Part shown: positions 50,677-63,200 of the stretch, one piece after another
How positions within the stretch are numbered: the first letter of the stretch is position 1
Layout: each line of letters begins with the position of its first letter
Origin: Nemophila menziesii
Lineage: Eukaryota > Streptophyta > Magnoliopsida > Boraginales > Hydrophyllaceae
Length of the DNA: 64,000 nt
Assembly: GCA_029959085.1 (NCBI GenBank)
Contig: JARWIR010000245.1
Coordinates: forward strand, 1 to 64,000
Reading direction: 5' to 3'
The notes under the pieces: generated by a model
What the model saw: only the letters and a program-made list of their open reading frames with translations
Database searches by the model: none
Told to the model about the DNA's origin: nothing
Position numbers and translations under genes: made by a program

Positions 50677-53600
50677 CTGAACAAGTCAAACAAGATACAA
50701 AATGTTAAAAAAAAACAAAAACAAAAATATGTGGATTCACTTAATATATCATATATAAATCATTTTAAATTCCCCAACCCTTGACCTGAAAAAAAAAACT
50801 CCAAATTATTTTGTCGTATTAAAATGACTACGATGTCCTAATTGGCTAATGACATTCATACATAGAATACTTTTAAAACGGCATTCATATCAATCTGTAA
50901 GATTTGCCATTCCTTCGATAAAATTTAGTTTATATTGTATAGAAATATATACTACCTTACATAAACAACATTATACATTAGTCTATTATGTCTTTATAAT
51001 TTTATCAAATCACCATTGAATCCATTTAAGTCTAAAACAAATTCATGTTCTCCCTCAATTTATTTAAAAACTAGTTTTATACAAATCCCATATAGCTGTT
51101 ACATTACATGACAAGAAAATCAAGCAGAGTGTACTTTTTCTGTAATTGACATCCAAGTACAAAACAATTAACAAAGAAAAATTAAAATACAAATTAACCA
51201 AAGAAATTTAGCTTTCAAATAAGATGTAAAAATTGGTTTTTCAGAAAAGGAGTTGTAAACAGGGCAGAAGAGCATATATCCATTATAAACAAGAAAAAAT
51301 AATTCTAGATCCAATAAAAAAATAATCTATTTACGAGGGATCAATGAAAATAAATAAATAAATTCAAACCTGGCCAAAATTTGTCTTATTGAAATGGAAT
51401 GGTAATCAATCAGAAAAAAGAAACACTTGACTGGAAGAGAAGAAGATCGACAGCGAAAAAAATGACATTGAAAAAAGGATGCATCAAAGTATTAAATATA
51501 TTTTAAGTAATAATTTGAAGAAAATAATACATATAGTATAGAGTACTGATTATTTTGTGTGTGTAATGTGTTATTTATATCTTGGAAAGAGTGGAGCCTA
51601 AAGTTCGATATTAGGAAAGCAGGCGGCGCTATGGTTTTCGATATCATAAATGGAAAAAGAAGATGTTATATAGGGCTATCAACCAGATGAACCCAGTACA
51701 AACTATCCTAAAATCCAAACTCACCTTTGATGGCCCAATGGGTTTCAAAATTAAATTTTCTTTGGCTTGGACCAATCTATAGATCAGGACTCTCTGGTGA
51801 AGTGACTTAATATTTATTCACTTGGCAAACGCTATTATATAATATACCACATTCTTATCTCATCTCTCTCGATACAATACAAGATCCAAATCTCATGCCT
51901 TTTTCAATTTGTGTCCAACCTATCTCGATACTCTTATAGTAAAATAACCTTCAAAGTACTCATTCATCTAACAATATGGTTTGTATTTATATGAGATTCA
52001 TTGTTCTAAAGTGGTTGATGTTTTTACCATGTTTAGTTCTTTCTACTATGTAACTTATATGTTTTTGAAAATTGGTATATAAGGTGTCATTAATTTTTTG
52101 TAATTGCATATAATTTGTTGAATTATCATACTATAACTTATTTGAAATAATATACATTTAGGATATTTTTATGATATACAAGTAAAATGTGTTTTAGATG
52201 TTTTTGATATTTGTTTATTGAAAATTTCAATTATTTTATTTTCTTAATATGTTTATCATTTATAATAGAATACTTATTATGCAAAGAATTTGAGATTAAA
52301 CTTGACTATATTATCAGTTTCTTGAAAGGTTTTAACACTTTAATTTTATAACTATATGGTTTTTTAGATGGATGAACTCGAGTATTTACAAGATTCTTAG
52401 ATACTTTTAATACTGAGACATGATTGAAAGTAGCGATAATAGAGTTGTTGTCATTAATGATACTAGTTAAACATAATATTTTGCATCAAAGTAGATATTG
52501 ATGATCGGTTGTTTTATGACATCTTGCATTCTTAATAAGGATAACACACAATTTATACACTTATGTTTACAAGTTTTGATTGGTGATAGAATAATAAAAA
52601 TTATCCATTAGCAGAAATAGCGTTTTGACATCTTTTGGGTCGTTTTGGAAGTGTTTTGAGATCTTTTTGGGCCTTTTCAAGATGGGATTGTCCTTCACAT
52701 GTAGCAAATATTTAAGTCCATTAAAAAAACTATCGATGACACTCTGATACTCAAGTTAATAATAAATTTATGATAAAGTCCTCAAACAAGGGTGCATATA
52801 AGAGGGGTGAAATGGTATATTTTGTACCATTTTCAATAATATAGTGGAAATGTCTTACTCTACTGGGAAAAGATCGTTACAACACATATTTGTAAATATT
52901 CCTAGTGTGATTCTTATATATATATATATCCAAAGTATTCTAATATATAAGGATGTAAGCACATATTGATCACATTATGCTTTCTTCATTGTAAATTTAC
53001 GCAGCGCTTGAAAAGTACATTTGAAGACCTTTTATTTTAATATCTTTATTATTTTAATGATTAATGACCCATCATCCAAATTTTTTAAGTGTTATATATT
53101 TTAGTAAAACTACCTATGAAATTTCAATTCATCTTCATTTTTAAGGAATTAACCACTCATATTTCAAAGAAAGTATTTAATACAAAAATGGCGGGTTTAT
53201 TAATATGATAAACAATATAAGATTGTGAGGCGTTTAGACAATTTTGTCCCTTTACAAGAATGAATATATCGGGTGGGCTTGCCTATCTCACCGAAAATAA
53301 CATATTAGTAGTCCTAATAATAATATTAGTATTGAGAATAATATTCTGAAAAATTAAATAAACAACCCAATAATACTCATAAGGATGGAACTTCTGTTCA
53401 TAGTTCGACCTATAAAAAATATTGCACCTAAAGTACATTTGCTTTACTCATAAAAAAAGTGAACTTGATGAAAAAAGAGAGGAAGCAATGCTACGAATAT
53501 AAAACAAAATAAACATTATTTAATTTTTTTTTCATGTTGATGTTGTACGTTTTTTGTCAAAATGTTGTATTTGATATTTAATAGTTGGATAGAGAAAATG

Positions 53601-55414
53601 GAAGTTACTTTTGACAATATAAAAATGATACTACGTGGTTAAATGATAGATTGGATTTGAAATAAATTAAGGCTTTAAGGTTTAACTTTAAAAATTGTGG
53701 GGCAGAATGTTCTGTGAACAAAAGATATATTTTTTTTTAAATTAAGCTTTGGTCAAAATAAAATATTAAAACTCAGGTAGACAATGGTCTTCCTAATAGG
53801 CAGTCATGATTACACAAAAGCAAAAGAGGTTAGTTCCACCCTTATCTTGAAGTGAAGCCTTTTATTTCCCTTTTTATGTTTTTCTAACAATGGTAAGTTT
53901 TTTTTATTAGCATTACATTATTAATTTTATTCCACGTGCCACTGTATAATTTATATTAATAAACAACTATACTGCCTCGTCTGCCCTAATAGGACAACAC
54001 ATATAACATAATGAAAAAACAAAAAAAAAGATAAAATTGTAACAAACTCGAAAAAAATATAGGACTTAAATATTACATTTGCAAAATTAGAGACTAATTC
54101 CAAGAAAAAATTCAAATGTTAAGTTTGAAGAGTATTAACAATTCAATCATCATATTTTTTTATTCCTAAAATATCAAGGACTATAACATTTTCATAGAAA
54201 TATATTGCAAATTCTTTTTTAATTTTTATGTGAATTTTTTTGCATACTAAATAGACTGATAACTAAGAATACCCAACTAAAATTTTCAATATAAATAATT
54301 CTAATAAATAAAAAATGACATGTTTCCAATAAAGTTCAAGTAATGAGTTTTCCAAACTAGGAGAAAATATATTTAAAAATAAAAAAACATAATCAATCAA
54401 ATTTACAAATAACAATAATACTTTTCTTCCTATCCATTAGAAATATCCAAAATAATGAAAAAGAGTATATCCATTATAAAGGATAAATAATAAGCTATTT
54501 AAAAGACAATAAAAAAAAAGAATTGAACATTAACCCGTGAAAGAATTTTCAATTGAAATGGAATGATCAATCTAAAACAAAACAACACTTAAAGATAATC
54601 ATTACAAAAGGATGACACTATATATCAAATTTAAGTACAATTTACTAGTGTGATGTGTAAAGTATAGATAAGAAATAGTTGGGGTTAGAGTTTGATATAA
54701 TAAATAGTTGTGTTATGTGTTATGTACAATTAAAGATATAATATTTATACCGATACTCGTATAAGTAACTTTTTTTATTAATATATTTTTTTACCTTTTG
54801 GTTAATTGAATAAATTTTGAGTTATCCTTTTTTTATTATAACATAACATATAAAGTTAATTATGGTTTATTTTTAATTCTTTATACAATAAGTGCGATTA
54901 GTTTTTTTTTTGTTATTTATATCATTTGTTGAATTTTCAGTTGTTTTTATTATCATAACATATTACATATAGTTAATTATGATGTATTTTTATTCTTAAT
55001 ACAGTAAGGTCCAATTGCTTTTGTTATTATATAGTTTAATAAATTTTGATATTTTATCTTATTTGAATTGATACTAGTAAATTGTGATTTAGATAAATTT
55101 CATCTTTGTTTATTAAGATTTTGTATTTCCTTAATATCTATATTATATATAGACAAGCAAGAATAAAATATCAAAAGAAAATCTGTAGCCATTACAATCT
55201 AAAACATTTACTAAACTTGACTAAGAAGCAAGAAAACAGATCATCACTTCATCCTTTCCAAACTCCAAGAAGCAGCTGCTGGGATACCTAGTGGAGTATT
55301 GGAATGTGAAGATGGATTGGTTAAACTCCCATCCCGAATGTTACTTCCTTGAAGATTAAGATTATCATAGCTCTTGTTGAAGAAATTATGCGTTTCTTGT
55401 TGTACGCATTATCT
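50581..55414. repeat. Array unit 11 (4,834 nt)
   Basis: Subfamily A with mutated telo-box. From about 51540 to its end it is nearly the same as unit 12, sharing CTAAAATCC (51709), AAGGTGTCATT (52081), CTTGAAAGG (52321) and AACTATCGATG (52728). (TA)n is 15 nt at 52915-52929. No gene seen from 51780 to 55240. Confidence 0.95.
51571..51773 (-). promoter_or_regulatory. Promoter-like module, unit 11
   Basis: Subfamily A. TATA 51673-51666, TATAAATAA 51579-51571, telo-box mutated. Confidence 0.4.
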
Positions 55415-55509
55415 GGTTTGTTATTTATTTTATGGATGAACTTGATGTGATGTTAGCTAGGCTGGTGTAAGATTTGGATTTACCAACATAGAACTATTAT
55501 AGGCCTCTC
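55244..55509 (-). pseudogene. OXS3-like exon fragment, unit 11/12 junction
   Basis: Has the one-base deletion in the IAK codons (near 55421). CCAAGAAGC near 55266 changes a Gly codon to Trp. Nearly the same as the 59964 copy. Confidence 0.65.
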
Positions 55510-58500
55510 CTGAACAAGTCAAACAAGATACAAAATGTTAAAAAAAAACAAAAAAAAAACAAAAATATTTGGATTCACTTAATATATCATATATAAATCA
55601 TTTTAAATTCCCCAACCCTTGACCAGAAATTTTTTCCTTCGATAAAATTTAGTTTATAATGTACAGAAATATATACTACCTTACATAAACAACATTATAC
55701 ATTAGTCTATTATGTCTTTATAATTTTATCAATCACCATTGAATCCATTTAAGTCTAAAACAAATTCATGTTCTCTCTCAATTTATTTAAAAACTAATTT
55801 TATACAAACCCCATATAGCTGCTACATTACACGACAAGAAAATCAAGCAGAGTGCACTTTTTCTGTAATTGACATCAAAATACAAAACAATTAACAAACA
55901 AAAATTAAAATACAAATTAACCAAAGAAATTTAGCTTTGAAATAAGATGTAAAAATTGGTTTTTCAGAAAAGGAGTTGTAAACAGGACAGTAGAGCATAT
56001 ATCCATTATAAACAAGAAAAAATAATTTTAGAACCAATGAATAAATAATCTATTTACAAGGGATCAATGAAAATAAATAAATAAATTCAAACCTGAACAA
56101 AATTTGTCTTATTGAAATGGAATGGTCATCGATCAGAAAAAAGAAACACTTGACTAGAAGAGAAGAAGATCTACAACGAAAAAATGACATTGAAAAAAGG
56201 ATGGATCAAAGTATTAAATATATTTTAAGTAATAATTTGAAGAAAATAATACATATAGTATAGAGTACTGATTATTTTGTGTGTGTAATGTGTTATTTAT
56301 ATCTTGGAAAGGGTGGAGCCTAAAGTTCGATATTAGGAAAGCAGGCGGCGCTATGGTTTTTGATATCATAAATGGAAAAAGAAGATGTTATATAGGGCTA
56401 TCAACCAGATGAACCCAGTACAAACTATCCTAAAATCCAAACTCACCTTTGATGGCCCAATGGGTTTCAAAATTAAATTTTCTTTGGCTTGGACCAATCT
56501 ATAGATCAGGACTCTCTGGTGAAGTGACTTAATATTTATTCACTTGGCAAACGCTATTATATAATATACCACATTCTTATCTCATCTCTCTCGATACAAT
56601 ACAAGATCCAAATCTCATGCCTTTTTCAATTTGTGTCCAACCTATCTCGATACTCTTATAGTAAAATAACCTTCAAAGTACTCATTCATCTAACAATATG
56701 GTTTGTATTTATATGAGATTCATTGTTCTAAAGTGGTTGATGTTTTTACCATGTTTAGTTCTTTCTACTATGTAACTTATATGTTTTTGAAAATTGGTAT
56801 ATAAGGTGTCATTAATTTTTTGTAATTGCATATAATTTGTTGAATTATCATACTATAACTTATTTGAAATAATATACATTTAGGATATTTTTATGATATA
56901 CAAGTAAAATGTGTTTTAGATGTTTTTGATATTTGTTTATTGAAAATTTCAATTATTTTATTTTCTTAATATGTTTATCATTTATAATAGAATACTTATT
57001 ATGCAAAGAATTTGAGATTAAACTTGACTATATTATCAGTTTCTTGAAAGGTTTTAACACTTTAATTTTATAACTATATGGTTTTTTAGATGGATGAACT
57101 CGAGTATTTACAAGATTCTTAGATACTTTTAATACTGAGACATGATTGAAAGTAGCGATAATAGAGTTGTTGTCATTAATGATACTAGTTAAACATAATA
57201 TTTTGCATCAAAGTAGATATTGATGATCGGTTGTTTTATGACATCTTGCATTCTTAATAAGGATAACACACAATTTATACACTTATGTTTACAAGTTTTG
57301 ATTGGTGATAGAATAATAAAAATTATCCATTAGCAGAAATAGCGTTTTGACATCTTTTGGGTCGTTTTGGAAGTGTTTTGAGATCTTTTTGGGCCTTTTC
57401 AAGATGGGATTGTCCTTCACAAGTAGCAAATATTTAAGTCCATTAAAAAAACTATCGATGACACTCTGATACTCAAGTTAATAATAAATTTATGATAAAG
57501 TCCTCAAACAAGGGTGCATATAAGAGGGGTGAAATGGTATATTTTGTACCATTTTCAATAATATAGTGGAAATGTCTTACTCTACTGGGAAAAGATCGTT
57601 ACAACACATATTTGTAAATATTCCTAGTGTGATTCTTATATATATATATATCCAAAGTATTCTAATATATAAGGATGTAAGCACATATTGATCACATTAT
57701 GCTTTCTTCATTGTAAATTTACGCAGCGCTTGAAAAGTACATTTGAAGACCTTTTATTTTAATATCTTTATTATTTTAATGATTAATGACCCATCATCCA
57801 AATTTTTTAAGTGTTATATATTTTAGTAAAACTACCTATGAAATTTCAATTCATCTTCATTTTTAAGGAATTAACCACTCATATTTCAAAGAAAGTATTT
57901 AATACAAAAATGGAGGGTTTATTAATATGATAAACAATATAAGATTGTGAGGCGTTTAGACAATTTTGTCCCTTTACAAGAATGAATATATCGGGTGGGC
58001 TTGCCTATCTCACCGAAAATAACATATTAGTAGTCCTAATAATAATATTAGTATTGAGAATCATATTCTGAAAAATTAAATAAACAACCCAATAATACTC
58101 ATAAGGATGGAACTTCTGTTCATAGTTCGACCTATAAAAAATATTGCACCTAAAGTACATTTGCTTTACTCATAAAAAAAGTGAACTTGATGAAAAAAGA
58201 GAGGAAGCAATGCTACGAATATAAAACAAAATAAACATTATTTAATTTTTTTTTCATGTTGATATTGTACGTTTTTTGTCAAAATGTTGTATTTGATATT
58301 TAATAGTTGGATAGAGAAAATGGAAGTTACTTTTGACAATATAAAAATGATACTACGTGGTTAAATGATAGATTGGATTTGAAATAAATTAAGGCTTTAA
58401 GGTTTAACTTTAAAAATTGTGGGGCAGAATGTTCTGTGAACAAAGATATATTTTTTTTAAAATTAAGCTTTGGTCAAAATAAAATATTAAAACTCAGGTA

Positions 58501-60134
58501 GACAATGGTCTTCCTAATAGGCAGTCATGATTACACAAAAGCAAAAGAGGTTAGTTCCACCCTTATCTTGAAGTGAAGCCTTTTATTTCCCTTTTTATGT
58601 TTTTCTAACAATGGTAAGTTTTTTTTATTAGCATTACATTATTAATTTTATTCCACGTGCCACTGTATAATTTATATTAATAAACAACTATACTGCCTCG
58701 TCTGCCCTAATAGGACAACACATATAACATAATGAAAAAACAAAAAAAAAGATAAAATTGTAACAAACTCGAAAAAAATATAGGACTTAAATATTACATT
58801 TGCAAAATTAGAGACTAATTCCAAGAAAAAATTCAAATGTTAAGTTTGAAGAGTATTAACAATTCAATCATCATATTTTTTTATTCCTAAAATATCAAGG
58901 ACTATAACATTTTCATAGAAATATATTGCAAATTCTTTTTTAATTTTTATGTGAATTTTTTTGCATACTAAATAGACTGATAACTAAGAATACCCAACTA
59001 AAATTTTCAATATAAATAATTCTAATAAATAAAAAATGACATGTTTCCAATAAAGTTCAAGTAATGAGTTTTCCAAACTAGGAGAAAATATATTTAAAAA
59101 TAAAAAAACATAATCAATCAAATTTACAAATAACAATAATACTTTTCTTCCTATCCATTAGAAATATCCAAAATAATGAAAAAGAGTATATCCATTATAA
59201 AGGATAAATAATAAGCTATTTAAAAGACAATAAAAAAAAAGAATTGAACATTAACCCGTGAAAGAATTTTCAATTGAAATGGAATGATCAATCGAAAACA
59301 AAACAACACTTAAAGATAATCATTACAAAAGGATGACACTATATATCAAATTTAAGTACAATTTACTAGTGTGATGTGTAAAGTATAGATAAGAAATAGT
59401 TGGGGTTAGAGTTTGATATAATAAATAGTTGTGTTATGTGTTATGTACAATTAAAGATATAATATTTATACCAATACTCGTATAAGTAACTTTTTTTATT
59501 AATATATTTTTTTACCTTTTGGTTAATTGAATAAATTTTGAGTTATCCTTTTTTTATTATAACATAACATATAAAGTTAATTATGGTTTATTTTTAATTC
59601 TTTATACAATAAGTGCGATTAGTTTTTTTTTGTTATTTATATCATTTGTTGAATTTTCAGTTGTTTTTATTATCATAACATATTACATATAGTTAATTAT
59701 GATGTATTTTTATTCTTAATACAGTAAGGTCCAATTGCTTTTGTTATTATATAGTTTAATAAATTTTGATATTTTATCTTATTTGAATTGATACTAGTAA
59801 ATTGTGATTTAGATAAATTTCATCTTTGTTTATTAAGATTTTGTATTTCCTTAATATCTATATTATATATAGAAAAGCAAGAATAAAATATCAAAAGAAA
59901 ATCTGTAGCCATTACAATCTAAAACATTTACTAAACTTGACTAAGAAGCAAGAAAACAGATCATCACTTCATCCTTTCCAAACTCCAAGAAGCAGCTGCT
60001 GGGATACCTAGTGGAGTATTGGAATGTGAAGATGGATTGGTTAAACTCCCATCCCGAATGTTACTTCCTTGAAGATTAAGATTATCATAGCTCTTGTTGA
60101 AGAAATTATGCGTTTCTTGTTGTACGCATTATCT
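55415..60134. repeat. Array unit 12 (4,720 nt, chimeric)
   Basis: The first ~830 bases match unit 13, including a 121-nt deletion replaced by T6 at 55630-55635. The remainder matches unit 11. Subfamily A with mutated telo-box. (TA)n is 15 nt at 57637-57651. No gene seen from 56500 to 59960. Confidence 0.95.
56293..56495 (-). promoter_or_regulatory. Promoter-like module, unit 12
   Basis: Subfamily A. TATA 56395-56388, TATAAATAA 56301-56293, telo-box mutated. Confidence 0.4.
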
Positions 60135-60229
60135 GGTTTGTTATTTATTTTATGGATGAACTTGATGTGAAGTTAGCTAGGCTGGTGTAAGATTTGGATT
60201 TACCAACATAGAACTATTATAGGCCTCTC
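59964..60229 (-). pseudogene. OXS3-like exon fragment, unit 12/13 junction
   Basis: Same lesions as the 55244 copy. A private substitution (GAAGTTAGC near 60169) alters the NVTS codons. Confidence 0.65.
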
Positions 60230-63200
60230 CTGAACAAGTCAAACAAGATACAAAATGTTAAAAAAAAAACAAAAAAAAAACAAAAATATTTGGATTCACT
60301 TAATATATCATATATAAATCATTTTAAATTCCCCAACCCTTGACCAGAAATTTTTTCCTTCTATAAAATTTAGTTTATAATGTATAGAAATATATACTAC
60401 CTTACATAAACAACATTATACATTAGTCTATTATGTCTTTATAATTTTATCAAATCACCATTGAATCCATTTAAGTATAAAACAAATTCATGTTCTCTCT
60501 CAATTTATTTAAAAACTAATTTTATACAAACCCCATATAGCTGCTACATTACACGACAAGAAAATCAAGCAGAGTGCACTTTTTCTGTAATTGACATCAA
60601 AATACAAAACAATTAACAAACAAAAATTAAAATACAAATTAACCAAAGAAATTTAGCTTTGAAATAAGATGTAAAAATTGGTTTTTCAGAAAAGGAGTTG
60701 TAAACAGGACAGTAGAGCATATATCCATTATAAACAAGAAAAAATAATTTTAGAACCAATGAATAAATAATCTATTTACAAGGGATCAATGAAAATAAAT
60801 AAATAAATTCAAACCTGGCCAAAATTTGTCTTATTGAAATGGAATGGTCATCGATCAGAAAAAAGAAACACTTGACTAGAAGAGAAGAAGATCTACAACG
60901 AAAAAATGACATTGAAAAAAGGATGGATCAAAGTATTAAATATATTTTAAGTAATAATTTTAAGAAAATAATACATATAGTACAGAGTACTAAAGTTCGA
61001 TATTAGGAAAGCAGGCGGCGCTAGGGTTTTTGATATCAACAATGGAAGAAGAAGATGTTATATAGGGCTATCAAGCAGATGAACCCAGTACAAACGATCC
61101 TAAAAACCAAACTCACCTTTGATGGCCCAATAGGTTTCAAAATTAATTTTTCTTGGGCTTGGGCCAATCTATAGATTAGGACTCTCTGGTGAAGTGACTT
61201 AATATTTATTCACTTGGCACACGCTATTATATAATATACCACATTCTTATCTCATCTCTCTTGAAACAATACAAAATCCTAATCTCATGCGTTTTTCAAT
61301 TTGTGTGCAATCTATCTCGATACTCTTATAGTAAAATAACCTTCAAAGTACTCATTCATCTAACAATATGGTTTGTATTTATATGAGATTCAATGTTCTA
61401 AAGTAGTTGATGTTTTTACCATGTTTAGTTCTTTCTACTCTGTAACTAATATGTTTTTGAAAATTGGTATATAACGCGTCATTAATTTTTTTTAATTGCA
61501 TATAATTTGTTTATCATTTATAATAGAATAATTATTATGCAAAGAATTTGAGATTAAACTTGACTATATTATCAGTTTCTTAAAAGGTTTTAACACTTTA
61601 ATTTTATAACTATATGGTTTTTTAGATTGATGAAGTCGAGTATTTACAAGATTCTTAGATACTTTTAATACTGAGACATGATTTAAAGTAGCGATAATAG
61701 AGTTGTTGTCATTAATGATACTAGTTAAATATAATATTTTGCATCAAAGTAGATATTGATGATCGGTTGTTTTACGACATCTTGCATTCTTAATAAGGAT
61801 AACACACAATTTATGCACTTATGTTTACAAGTTTTGATTGGTGATAGAATAATAAAAATTATCCATTAGCAGAAATAGCGTTTTGACATCTTTTGGGTCG
61901 TTTTGGAAGTGTTTTGAGATCTTTTTGGGCCTTTTCAAGATGGGATTGTCCTTCACAAGTAGCAAATATTTAAGTCCATTAAAAAAACTATCGATGACAC
62001 TCTGATACTCAAGTTACTAATAAATTTATGATAAAGTCCTTAAACAAGGGTGCATATAAGAGGGGTGAAATGGTATATTTTGTACCATTTTCAATAATAT
62101 AGTGGAAATGTCTTACTCTACTGGGAAAAGATCGTTACAACACATATTTGTAAATATTCCTAGTGTGATTCTTATATATATATAAGGATGTAAGCACATA
62201 TTGATCACATTATGCTTTCTTCATTGTAAATTTACGCAGCGCTTGAAAAGTACATTTGAAGACCTTTTATTTTAATATCTTTACTATTTTAATGATAAAT
62301 GACCCATCATCCGAATTTTTTAAGTGTGATATATTCTAGTAAAACTACCTATGAAATTTGAATTCATCTTCATTTTAAGGAACTAACCACTCATATTTCA
62401 AAGAAAGTATTTAATACAAAAATGGCGGGTTTATTAATATGATAAACAATATAAGATTGTGAGGCGTTTAGACAATTTTGTCCCTTTACAAGAATGAATA
62501 TATCGGGTGGGCTTGCCTATCTCACCGAAAATAACATTTTAGTAGTCCTAATAATAATATTAGTATTGAGAATCATATTCTGAAAAATTAAATAAACAAC
62601 CCAATAATACTCATAAGGATGGAACTTCTGTTCATAGTTCGACCTATAAAAAATATTGCACCTAAAGTACATTTGCTTTACTCATAAAAAAGTGAACTTG
62701 ATGAAAAAAGAGAGAAAGCAATGCTACGAATATATAACAAAATAAACATTATTTAATTTTTTTTTCATGTTGATGTTGTACGTTTTTTGTCAAAATGTTG
62801 TATTTAATATTTAATAGTTGGACAGACAAAATGGAAGTTATTTTTGACAATATAAAAATGATACTACGTGGTTAAATGATAGATTGGATTTGAAATAAAT
62901 TAAGGCTTTAAGGTTTAACTTTAAAAATTGTGGGGCAGAATGTTCTGTGAACAAAAGATATTTTTTTTTTTAAATTAAGCTTTGGTCAAAATAAAATATT
63001 AAAACTCAGGTAGACAATGGTCTTCCTAATAGGCAGCCATGATTACACAAAAGCAAAAGAGGTTAGTTCCACCCTTATCTTGCAAGTGAAGCCTTTTATT
63101 TCCCTTTTTATGTTTTTCTAACAATGGTAAGTTTTTTTTTATTGGCATTACATTATTAATTTTATTCCACGTGCCACTGTATAATTTATATTAATAAACA

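Larger units (their letters stand above)
51540..56250. repeat. Single-unit duplication, copy 1 (unit 11 into unit 12 start)
   Basis: Offset 4,720-4,722 nt from copy 2. The duplicated segment is one monomer long, but its ends fall about 0.9 kb inside the unit, giving a chimeric unit 12. Ends are approximate. Confidence 0.8.
56260..60970. repeat. Single-unit duplication, copy 2 (unit 12 into unit 13 start)
   Basis: Repeats copy 1, including the T6 deletion scar and ACAGGACAGTAGAGC near 60702. The few differences include AAAGAGTGG (51585) against AAAGGGTGG, and CACATGTAGC (52696) against CACAAGTAGC. Confidence 0.8.
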
